A program made the translations under genes and the position numbers. A model generated the notes under the pieces. That model was not told the origin of the DNA. It searched no databases and was given only the letters and a program-made list of their open reading frames with translations. DNA of 62,883 bases. It comes from Acidobacteriota bacterium (GTDB lineage Bacteria > Acidobacteriota > Holophagae > Acanthopleuribacterales > Acanthopleuribacteraceae). The stretch spans positions 1 through 62,883 of the forward strand of contig JASJCB010000021.1 in assembly GCA_030066195.1 (NCBI GenBank), read 5' to 3'. Shown piece by piece: positions 20,866-27,762 of the stretch (positions are counted from its first letter, which is position 1; every line of letters starts with the position of its first letter).

Positions 20866-22826
20866 GGTTCCTCCTTTCGGGAATCTTGCAGGCTGCACCG
20901 ATGCAACAGGCCGCCCTTCATGGCCTCACTGACCTGGGCGAGAATAAAGGCTGTCATTTGATCGCGTTGATCCGGCTCCGTGCCGAAATGGGTGCAGGCC
21001 CTTGCGATCACCTCAGTTGTATTCCGGGGTGAGGCAAATTGTTCCATCAGATAGGCGATGGGTTCGGGGATGGGCCCCATGGCCTCCGTATGGTCGGGTT
21101 GCAGACGAAGGAGCATGATGTATTCTCCGCTTTCCCCCGGGTCGTCGGCACACCAGTTATAACGGGTCCGCACCAGTTGAACATGATCCGACAACACCAG
21201 TTCGGTTTCCGCCAAATCCGGCCCCGCGGTGAAGGCGTCCTTCAACCGGGACTTGAAGCGGCTGTAAAACGGGTTGAGGCGAACGTCAAAGGCTAGTTTT
21301 TTGCGTTCGAAAGCGTAGGCATCCCGCAGTCGCAGGACGGCCGTTTTGTCCAGACGAGCCGCTGCCTCCTCCGACATCACGCGGATATCCTCGGCAGGCG
21401 AACAGGTTTTCACCGAGGGGAATTCGGGAACATGGTTTTGGAGGATCGAGGCGGTGCGTGGAAAAGCGTGGTTCAACAACCGACGGTAGATGCGATCTTC
21501 GGAGAATTCAGGGCGCCTCTCTTCGAACGGACGCTTGGGGACGGCGGCTTCAGGGCAAAGCACGGAAGGGACCTGATCCGGGTGGGTCAATTGCAATAGG
21601 AACCAGCCGATGCCAGCGTAGCCGAACATCAGGCCGGGTTCGATAACACCATCGTGATGATGGGAAATCTCGGTCAGGTAGCGGCCGGATTGTTCCCGGC
21701 GCTCCTGAAACACCAACCGCGTTGCCTCAATAGCTCGGTCCAACCATTGCGGTTCTTTCAAAACACGATAAGCTTCCAGGAAGAGCGCGGCATTGCCGAA
21801 GCTGCCGTGACACAGAATATGGTGCACGACCTTCCGCCCCGGATCGATAACGGTTTGCGAAACTTCATCGGCCGCCCGTTGAAAATCAGCCAGACAGTTG
21901 TCATCCCCCGTAAGAGCATAACTACGCAGCCTGGTCAGGCCGATGCCGGCGGCGCCGTGGCACCAAAAGGAGAATCGGCGGGGCCGCTCGAACATGGAGG
22001 CGTCATTGCGCAAGGCGGCCTCGGTGAAAGCGGCTTGCTCACCCGGCCGGATGTAGAAGGCGCGGTAATCGGGCCAGCCGCCGTATTCAGTTCGGTACAG
22101 GCTGTTTTCGTAAGCGTAGGCCATGTGACCCGGCAGGTTCAAGCCCGGCTCGCCCAAATAGTGCGCGGCAAGATGGAACGCCAGGCCTATGCCGGCAACC
22201 CCGTGACCCATGCCGCATAGCCCGCGGACGGCTTGCGGGCGCCGATCCCAGAAAAGGCCGGTTTCACTCACGCGGGCTCGGTTCAGAAGTTCGTCCAGGC
22301 AGAACATGGCGGCGTCCAGAACCGGGGCGGAACCGGTTTTCTCATGCAATCTCAGTAATCCGATTAGAATCCCGGCCAGGCCGCCCAGCAGTTCGCAATC
22401 CAATTCGGTATCGGCCAACTCTTCCCGAGTGGGGGCAAGGGCCAGGGCACGGTCCAACCATCCCTGCTCGCCGCTCACCTCGGCAAAACGGAGCAGAACA
22501 TGGGCTGTACCCAAGCGGCCGAAGTATAGCGAGGGGCCCGGGTCGTTTCGCTCGATCTCGGCGAGCGACCCTTTCATGGCGGAAGCGGCGATCCGATACC
22601 AGTGTGCGCGCCCTCTGATCCGGCTCAATTCCAGAAAGAACAGGGCGACACCCGCGGCGCCGTCAAACAAGCGGCCGGAGGGGGTCAGGTTCGGTGCGTC
22701 GCCCTCGCCGGCGGCCGGGGCATGCCAATACATCCCCTTGTCGGTATGCACCGCTTCGGCCATGATCAGGTCGGCAATGCGATCTATTTCGGCCAGGCAC
22801 TCTTTTTGGAAGGAGGGCGGCAACAT
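20862..22826 (-). CDS. LanC-type cyclase with C-terminal extension (LanC-1)
   Basis: 654 residues. An (alpha/alpha) barrel LanC domain covers about 45-420. Zinc ligands are Cys289 (FWCHGAAGIG), Cys339 and His340 (LCHGSFGNAA); His208 in GMGHG corresponds to the NisC active-site histidine. All are intact. The extension after residue 430 ends in a module (about 565-645: EYIMLLRL, helix, TTEVIARACTHFG, helix, GGLLHR) that looks like a PqqD-type RiPP recognition element; this is inference. It should add Cys thiols to dehydroamino acids. ATG 22826 is used (AGGAA 8 nt upstream, 2 nt after the previous stop); a GTG at 22832 is possible. Paralogue of the next gene. Confidence 0.8.
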   Translation of the reverse strand: MLPPSFQKECLAEIDRIADLIMAEAVHTDKGMYWHAPAAGEGDAPNLTPSGRLFDGAAGVALFFLELSRIRGRAHWYRIAASAMKGSLAEIERNDPGPSLYFGRLGTAHVLLRFAEVSGEQGWLDRALALAPTREELADTELDCELLGGLAGILIGLLRLHEKTGSAPVLDAAMFCLDELLNRARVSETGLFWDRRPQAVRGLCGMGHGVAGIGLAFHLAAHYLGEPGLNLPGHMAYAYENSLYRTEYGGWPDYRAFYIRPGEQAAFTEAALRNDASMFERPRRFSFWCHGAAGIGLTRLRSYALTGDDNCLADFQRAADEVSQTVIDPGRKVVHHILCHGSFGNAALFLEAYRVLKEPQWLDRAIEATRLVFQERREQSGRYLTEISHHHDGVIEPGLMFGYAGIGWFLLQLTHPDQVPSVLCPEAAVPKRPFEERRPEFSEDRIYRRLLNHAFPRTASILQNHVPEFPSVKTCSPAEDIRVMSEEAAARLDKTAVLRLRDAYAFERKKLAFDVRLNPFYSRFKSRLKDAFTAGPDLAETELVLSDHVQLVRTRYNWCADDPGESGEYIMLLRLQPDHTEAMGPIPEPIAYLMEQFASPRNTTEVIARACTHFGTEPDQRDQMTAFILAQVSEAMKGGLLHRCSLQDSRKEEP

Positions 22827-22828
22827 GG

Positions 22829-24709
22829 TCACGATTCCTGGACGAATACGGCGCCTTGGAGGCCCTGGCGAATTTGCTGCAGCAAGACGGCCCGCGCCTC
22901 CTGAACCGATTCCGGGTGGTCCCCGGCGATGAGGCGGCTGACGTGATTTACCTGTTCGGAAACCAGAGCCCCGCCGCTGAAGGACCGGAAGAAACGGGCC
23001 ATGACATCCGGCAACGGATAGGTTCTTTTTCCTCCCGGGGTCAGATGAACCATGACCGGAGTTTCATTTTCGCTCATACTGCCGGATAAAACAACGACCT
23101 CCGGCGCAAGTTGCAAACGACGAGCCTCCAGGTCCGCATCGTCCAGGGCGCTCAGGGCTTCGTTGCCTTCCTTATAGATGGAACGCCGCATATCCAGCAG
23201 GGCGGGGCAAACGCTCGCGATCTTTTGGAAGAGCGCGTTTTCTTCATCCCTGATACGGCGGACTTCCGGCGCAACGTTCGTTTCGCTTTCGAACAATCGA
23301 TCCATAAATGTTGCGGGGTGCAGGGAGGCACCGTCGGAGATTGCTGCTTCTTCGAGCGTCTCGTCCAAAGCGGCGGTTGTTCGGGGAAAGGCGGCATGCA
23401 GGAAGCGGCGCTTCAGTTGGCTCGGCGTCGCGTTCAGGTTGGGGAAAGCTGTCATATCGCCCCTGAAAACCGCGTCCGAACGCGGAGCCAGGATACAGGG
23501 CGTCCCCTCGGGGTCCAGAACCCGAAGATAGAAATAACCGATGCCCGCCAGGCCCATCATCAGGCTGTCGTGGGGAGGACCGTCGCCCGACGGCGAGGTG
23601 CCGGAAGGATAGTATCCGCGCCGGGATTCCCCCACGGACAGGCAATCCTCGGCAATCTGTTCATAAGCTTCCCGGGCGCTTTCATCACTCGTGACTCGCG
23701 CCGCCTCCAAAAAGAGGGCCGCGTTGCCGCCGCGACCGTGGCAGAGGGTGAAGACAGCGGGATGGTCCGGTTGAGTCAGCGTTTTGATTCGGGTATGAGC
23801 CAGGGCCCGTTCGGCATCTTCGCGAAGCTCCGCATTGCCGGTCAATTCCCAGCCGCGAAGTCGGGCCAAACCGATACCGGCAGCGCCGTGGCACCAGAAG
23901 GTGAAATCACGATCGCCGATGAAGGGCGCAGCATCGAATCTGGATGCGGCCTCGCGACATTCGCGATAGCGCGGGCTGTCGGGGTCGATGTGAAAACGCA
24001 GGTCGGGCCAGGTGCCCGTCCGGGCATCGTAAAAGGAGCGCTCGTAGGCAAAGGCTCGTTCGGCAAGCCGGTACAGGACGGGGCGGTTCAGATAACGGCC
24101 CAGTTCCAACAGGGCAAAGCCGATGCCGGAATTCCCATGACCGAAGCCGCAGGGAGCAGGGCCCGTATTGCCGTTACCGGTCCACCAACACAAACCGGCA
24201 TCGTGCCACACGGCGCGTTCCAGGAGCGAGCCCAAGAGCCGGTCCATCGCCGCCAACAAGGTATCGTCACCCAAGTCCCGGTGAAGATGGATCAAACCGA
24301 CAAGACTACCCGCCTTGCCGCCCATGAAATCGTCCGCGCCGGAGCGGCTGAGTTTTTCCATGCCGGCGAGCAGTTGGGGAAGCACCCGGTCCGGCCGGCC
24401 GGTTTCGCCGGAGACATGTTGAAGGCGCAACAGCATGAAGGCGACGCCCGCGAGGCCCAGGTGGAAACCCCCGGGACGAACGGAGCCTTGTTCCACGGCG
24501 CTCACAACCGTTTCGGCGCGCTGTTTCGCGGCTTCCAAAAACGAGGCGTCACCGCTCTGCCGGTACAGTTCCGTAAAGAATAGGGCAATGCCGGCCTCCC
24601 CCATGTGGAGTTCAGCGGTTTCCGCCCTACGGGTCGATAAGGTTCGGCCGATGCGCAACGCTTCTTCAAACATAGCTTTCCTATCAAGTCGTATCTGAGT
24701 CTCGACCAT
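22829..24709 (-). CDS. LanC-type cyclase with C-terminal extension (LanC-2)
   Basis: 626 residues, same layout as LanC-1. LanC domain about 30-420 with His191 (GFGHGNSGIG), Cys273 (FWCHGAAGIG) and Cys323-His324 (TLCHGRGGNAA), so the zinc site is complete. The C-terminal part again ends in a beta-strand plus helices region (VMVHLTPGGKRTYPLPD, VMARFFRSFSG) compatible with a PqqD-like domain, less clear than in LanC-1. ATG 24709 has AAAGGT 8 nt upstream; the frame extends to 24850 but that part overlaps the intercistronic hairpin. First biosynthetic gene after precursor A. Confidence 0.8.
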   Translation of the reverse strand: MVETQIRLDRKAMFEEALRIGRTLSTRRAETAELHMGEAGIALFFTELYRQSGDASFLEAAKQRAETVVSAVEQGSVRPGGFHLGLAGVAFMLLRLQHVSGETGRPDRVLPQLLAGMEKLSRSGADDFMGGKAGSLVGLIHLHRDLGDDTLLAAMDRLLGSLLERAVWHDAGLCWWTGNGNTGPAPCGFGHGNSGIGFALLELGRYLNRPVLYRLAERAFAYERSFYDARTGTWPDLRFHIDPDSPRYRECREAASRFDAAPFIGDRDFTFWCHGAAGIGLARLRGWELTGNAELREDAERALAHTRIKTLTQPDHPAVFTLCHGRGGNAALFLEAARVTSDESAREAYEQIAEDCLSVGESRRGYYPSGTSPSGDGPPHDSLMMGLAGIGYFYLRVLDPEGTPCILAPRSDAVFRGDMTAFPNLNATPSQLKRRFLHAAFPRTTAALDETLEEAAISDGASLHPATFMDRLFESETNVAPEVRRIRDEENALFQKIASVCPALLDMRRSIYKEGNEALSALDDADLEARRLQLAPEVVVLSGSMSENETPVMVHLTPGGKRTYPLPDVMARFFRSFSGGALVSEQVNHVSRLIAGDHPESVQEARAVLLQQIRQGLQGAVFVQES

Positions 24710-24805
24710 AAAAATACCTTTGAAAACTATCGTAAATAAAAAGGCGGTGCGATTCAGCTGTCGATTTACAGGCTTTTCAACGTGCGGGCCGTATGCTCTA
24801 TGAGA

Positions 24806-24844
24806 GTTGCGGATGAAAAGGGCAGGGCCCGTTCCATCCGCAAC
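24806..24844 (-). promoter_or_regulatory. Intercistronic hairpin after precursor A
   Basis: GTTGCGGATG and CATCCGCAAC form a perfect 10-bp stem, continued inward by GAA/TTT and GGG/CCC pairs. It starts 9 nt past the precursor stop and there is no U-tract, so read-through to LanC-2 is expected. The same hairpin, with a different loop, follows precursor B. Likely stabilises or processes the precursor transcript, or attenuates the enzyme genes. Confidence 0.7.
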
Positions 24845-24853
24845 GATCAAAGG

Positions 24854-25021
24854 TTAGGGACCGGCCAGGATGGGCACATCACAGGTGGACTGGCAAGGCT
24901 GGCATTTGGGGTCGGCGACGTCGCAGCTGTTGAAACCGCCGCGGATGGTGCTTTCGAACTTCTCATCGCTGGTGACGAAGGACAGGACTTTCAGGCTTTC
25001 AAGCGTTACTTTGTTATTCAT
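24854..25021 (-). CDS. RiPP precursor peptide A
   Basis: 55 residues, too short for many gene callers. Leader 1-29 includes LKVLSFVTSDEKFES and ends in Gly28-Gly29, the site expected for GG-type processing. The core (30-55) begins FNSC and contains QPCQSTCD, with Cys at 33, 40, 43 and 47 and only Ser32, Ser45 and Thr46 as dehydratable residues. The leader resembles, from memory, the LKVxSFVT leaders of pinensin-type and related class I-like precursors. SD TAGGAGA lies 8 nt before ATG 25021. It sits directly upstream of the two LanC genes and is 80-90% like precursor B. Confidence 0.85.
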   Translation of the reverse strand: MNNKVTLESLKVLSFVTSDEKFESTIRGGFNSCDVADPKCQPCQSTCDVPILAGP

Positions 25022-25083
25022 AAGCAAATCTCCTATTTCGTTTCTTGCAGTGCCTCAATACCGAAAGGGGTCAGTAGAGTCAC

Positions 25084-25111
25084 ATATAAGGAATCGCGTA
25101 ATCGCTTCGAA
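25084..25111 (-). promoter_or_regulatory. Probable promoter of precursor A
   Basis: Read on the minus strand: TTCGAA (25106-25111), 16 nt, TTATAT (25084-25089), about 62 nt before the start codon. The same arrangement is conserved upstream of precursor B within a roughly 130-nt region shared by both genes, which is the main support. TTCGAA is also palindromic and might be an operator. Confidence 0.5.
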
Positions 25112-25184
25112 ATACAGGTCACAGAAAATGAAGATTTTCTGATTTTTTTCTCTATGCCGCCCGGTCGCATGCGCTTCAGAAGAG

Positions 25185-25409
25185 TTTCCACCCGGTTTCG
25201 CCGGAGATCATCCGCTCCGGTGCCCTGTTTCGCTGCTTCAAAAAATGAGGCATCGCCACTCTGCCGGTATAGTTCTATAAAGAACGGCGGAATGGGCTTC
25301 ACCCACGTTTCGATCCGCGGTTTCCGTCTTTCGAGTCAGCAAGTTTCGGCCGATACGTAACACTTCATACATGGTTTTTCCAGCAAGTCGACATCTCAAT
25401 ACCAGCAAT
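25185..25409 (-). pseudogene. Decayed third LanC gene (N-terminal remnant)
   Basis: In the minus strand, MYEVLRIGRNLLTRKTETAD corresponds to MFEEALRIGRTLSTRRAETA of LanC-2; after a frameshift near 25290 the sequence continues as LYRQSGDASFFEAAKQ, matching LYRQSGDASFLEAAKQ. Then an internal deletion joins to bases matching the SGETG region around residue 100 of LanC-2 (CGGTTTCGCCGGAGA on the plus strand). The start codon has become ATT. It runs into the precursor A promoter. It is the scar of a lost cyclase gene that once followed precursor B. Confidence 0.8.
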
Positions 25410-25520
25410 GAATACATTAAATTTAAATCCCGTTAATCATACTATTGAAATCACAAAGATCGTACGATTCACCAAGCAATTCACAGTCTTTTTGACGTAT
25501 CGGTTACACGCTCCATGAAA

Positions 25521-25558
25521 GTTGCGGATGAAAAGGGTTTGCCCATTCCATCCGCAAC
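25521..25558 (-). promoter_or_regulatory. Intercistronic hairpin after precursor B
   Basis: Same 10-bp stem GTTGCGGATG/CATCCGCAAC as at 24806-24844, with inner GGG/CCC pairing and a CAAA loop, 18 nt after the precursor B stop. No U-tract. Conservation while the flanking DNA has diverged argues for a retained function or a recent duplication. Confidence 0.65.
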
Positions 25559-25576
25559 AATCAGAAGCTCATAGAC

Positions 25577-25738
25577 TTAGAAAACGATGGGATCATCGCA
25601 GGTAGACTGGCAGGGCTGGCATTCGGGCCTGGCGTCGACACAGCTGTTGAATCCACCGCGAATGGTGCTTTCGAATTTCTCGTCGCTGGTGACAAAAGAC
25701 AGAACCTTCAGGCGTCCAAGTGTTACTTTGTTATCCAT
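25577..25738 (-). CDS. RiPP precursor peptide B
   Basis: 53 residues. Residues 11-29 of the leader are identical to those of precursor A and end in Gly28-Gly29. The core (30-53) starts FNSC and keeps QPCQSTCD, with Cys at 33, 40, 43 and 47; it ends DDPIVF. The frame opens at 25798, but homology to precursor A and the SD TAGGAGA 8 nt upstream fix the start at ATG 25738; an ATG 6 nt earlier is too near the SD. It has its own promoter and is followed by the hairpin and the LanC remnant, not by intact enzymes. Confidence 0.82.
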   Translation of the reverse strand: MDNKVTLGRLKVLSFVTSDEKFESTIRGGFNSCVDARPECQPCQSTCDDPIVF

Positions 25739-25798
25739 ATTCATTTCTCCTAAATTGTTACTTGCAGTGTTTTCTACTGAGGGGATCAGTAACAACAC

Positions 25799-25826
25799 TT
25801 ATAAGTCATAACGCAATCAGTTCGAA
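25799..25826 (-). promoter_or_regulatory. Probable promoter of precursor B
   Basis: Minus strand: TTCGAA (25821-25826), 16 nt, TTATAA (25799-25804), about 60 nt upstream of the start codon. Matches the precursor A promoter in spacing and flanks, including an upstream A-rich run and a shared TGTGACC. Confidence 0.5.
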
Positions 25827-25896
25827 ACAGGGGTCACAAATAATGAAGGTTTTCTGTTTTTTTCTCTCCCCCGCCCGGTCACGAGCCCTTACCCAA

Positions 25897-25921
25897 TAAA
25901 AAAGGCGCGGAAAACCGCGCC
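25897..25921 (-). terminator. Intrinsic terminator of the acyl-CoA dehydrogenase gene
   Basis: On the minus strand GGCGCGG, TTTT, CCGCGCC, then TTTTTT. A short perfect GC stem with a U-run, 32 nt after the stop at 25953. It also insulates the RiPP locus from the gene upstream. Confidence 0.85.
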
Positions 25922-25952
25922 TCTCTGCTTTTTTTGACCCGGCAACGCCGGC

Positions 25953-27107
25953 TTACTTCATTTGCATCTGTTTCTTCAACTGGCGGGCGATGACCAGCTT
26001 CTGGACCTCGGAAGTGCCCTCGCCGATGGTGCAGAGCTTGGAATCGCGCCAGTACTTTTCAACCGGGTAGTCGCGCAGGTAGCCGTAGCCGCCGAAGACT
26101 TGTACCGCTTCCTCGCCGCACATCACCGCGACCTCGGACGCCTTATACTTGGCCATGGCCGATTCGCGGGTGACCGTAAGGCCCGTATCTTTCATGGATG
26201 CCGCGCGCATGGTCAGCAGGCGAGCCGCATCCAACTCGGTGCCCATGTCGGCCAGCTTGAACTGAATGCCCTGGAAGTTGTCGATGGTCTGGTTGAATTG
26301 CTTGCGCTCGGCTGCATAAGCCAGGGCATGTTCGAACGCACCCTTCGCGATACCCAGGGAGAGACCCGCGATGGAAATACGACCGCCGTCCAACACCTTC
26401 ATGGCCTGGCGGAAACCGTCGTTGATCTCGCCGATCAGGTTCTCATCCGGTACGAAGCAGTCTTCCATAACCAGTTGGGCCGTCTCCGAGGCGCGCATGC
26501 CCACCTTGGTTTCCTTCTTACCGCCGGACCAGCCCTTGGTGTCCTGATCCAGGATGAAGGCGCTGACGCCGTGGGTGCGGTGGGCCGGATCGGTGGATAC
26601 GAGGACCACGGCGATTTCCGCGCTGATCGCGTGGGTGATGAAGTTCTTGGTGCCGTTGAGCAGCCAGCCGCCGTCTACCTTTTTGGCTCTGGACACCAGG
26701 CCGCCCGCATCGGAACCACTGCCCGGCTCGGTCAAACCCCAGGCGCCGATATGTTCGCCGGAAGCCAGCTTGGGCACGTATTTCTGCTTCTGCGCCTCGT
26801 TGCCGCACTGGTAGATATGGCCCATGCACAATGAGTTATGCGCCGCTACGCTGAGGCCGATGCCGCCGCAATAGCTGCCGATGGTCTCCAGCAACGCCAC
26901 GTAATCGACGTAATGGTAACCGGAACCGCCGTATTCCTCGGGAATCAAAATACCCATCAGGCCCAGTTCGCCCATGTCGTGGAACAGTTGTTTGGGAAAA
27001 TGCTCGGTCTCGTCCCACTTCATGACATTGGGTTTGATCCGTTCCTCACAAAAGCGGGCAACGGTATCTATCAGCACAAGCTGATCATCAGTATAGTCAA
27101 ACTGCAT
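25953..27107 (-). CDS. Acyl-CoA dehydrogenase
   Basis: Flavoprotein that introduces an alpha-beta double bond into acyl-CoA. 384 residues, normal length. Motifs: [14 protein letters not shown] (substrate/FAD region), [34 protein letters not shown], and the catalytic base Glu363 in [10 protein letters not shown]. The closest relatives by eye are short- or branched-chain (isovaleryl/butyryl) enzymes. ATG 27107 has AGGAGT upstream. Single gene with its own terminator. Confidence 0.92.
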   Translation of the reverse strand: MQFDYTDDQLVLIDTVARFCEERIKPNVMKWDETEHFPKQLFHDMGELGLMGILIPEEYGGSGYHYVDYVALLETIGSYCGGIGLSVAAHNSLCMGHIYQCGNEAQKQKYVPKLASGEHIGAWGLTEPGSGSDAGGLVSRAKKVDGGWLLNGTKNFITHAISAEIAVVLVSTDPAHRTHGVSAFILDQDTKGWSGGKKETKVGMRASETAQLVMEDCFVPDENLIGEINDGFRQAMKVLDGGRISIAGLSLGIAKGAFEHALAYAAERKQFNQTIDNFQGIQFKLADMGTELDAARLLTMRAASMKDTGLTVTRESAMAKYKASEVAVMCGEEAVQVFGGYGYLRDYPVEKYWRDSKLCTIGEGTSEVQKLVIARQLKKQMQMK

Positions 27108-27420
27108 TCAACACTCCTCATTCGCGTCTCGGTTCGCCCCGACCAGGCATAAAAAAGGCCGCCATGTAGTTTGTTCGGCGGGAAAAGCTATGGTTCCCGG
27201 CCTAAATGAGGGAAATGGTTAGGTGGGCGAACAATCCTTTCGGCAGGGCACGGCCTACCGGAAGACTTTTAGCCATTATACCCCAAATGCCGAACCGGGT
27301 GGGTCAATCAGAAGCAGTAGCGTGGAAAAAAGAGATTCGATTTGAATTGTGGGCGCCTGACAAGGGCCGGCAGCTACACCCTCTAGACTTGTGGTTAGCA
27401 ACGATAAACGAGGTGACTAC
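27108..27420. other. Intergenic region between acyl-CoA dehydrogenase and the 46-residue ORF
   Basis: Presumably holds divergent promoters. No convincing -35/-10 pair, repeat or larger ORF was recognised. Confidence 0.4.
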
Positions 27421-27561
27421 ATGTCCACGGAATTGATCGGCCCCGCTTTTTTGTTTTCGACCGTTTTCCTGACCACCCTGTTCCTGGTCTTGAACGCGGC
27501 AAGCTTACCCAAGACCCGTCCCCATAAGCGCCGCAAGGCCCACCGCTTCCCCTCTCGTTAG
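27421..27561 (+). CDS. 46-residue single-pass membrane protein
   Basis: A short ORF: MSTELIGPAFLFSTVF, then more hydrophobic sequence to about residue 28 (one membrane helix), then a basic tail (KTRPHKRRKAHRFPSR). GAGGTG lies 6 nt before ATG 27421. The topology, hydrophobic helix plus positive cytoplasmic tail, is plausible for a small regulatory membrane protein. Its stop lies only a few bases before a long structured RNA element, so it could also be a leader ORF for the decarboxylase gene. Confidence 0.5.
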   Translation: MSTELIGPAFLFSTVFLTTLFLVLNAASLPKTRPHKRRKAHRFPSR

Positions 27562-27567
27562 GGGAAG

Positions 27568-27672
27568 GGGCTCCCGGGAGCCGGCGCTTCTTTCGGTTGT
27601 ACCCCACTATTCCCTTCCGAAAGAGGCAAAGGCTCAGTCGGCTGCGAACGACGTCCGGGAGCCCTTTTTTTT
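27568..27672 (+). terminator. Long, multi-stem terminator-like RNA element
   Basis: GGGCTCCCGG (27568-27577) pairs perfectly with CCGGGAGCCC (27655-27664), followed by eight T (27665-27672). Inside, TCTTTCGG (27589-27596) pairs with CCGAAAGA (27617-27624) and GTCG/CGAC forms a small third stem. The first arm can instead fold on itself, as GGCTCCCGGGAGCC is a perfect palindrome, which would free the terminator arm. It could be the end of the 46-residue gene, a small RNA, or an attenuator for the decarboxylase gene 91 nt on. Confidence 0.6.
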
Positions 27673-27762
27673 ATGCGACAAACTTAGCCGAAGTCAAGCC
27701 GTACCCGATCGTGCTTCATGCTATGCTGAGCCTCGAAACAAACATGCGGCGGAGGCTGAGAC

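Noticed and set aside
23111..24583. 490-codon open frame on the plus strand opposite LanC-2
   Set aside because: It is antisense to an intact cyclase gene, has His/Gly/Arg-rich composition typical of GC-rich shadow frames, and no SD.
25033..25302. 89-codon frame as a real gene
   Set aside because: It is the frameshifted remnant of a LanC gene running into the precursor A promoter.
27568..27672. Bacterial SRP (4.5S) RNA
   Set aside because: The size is similar but the conserved GGAAGGAAGCAGCC loop region is missing.
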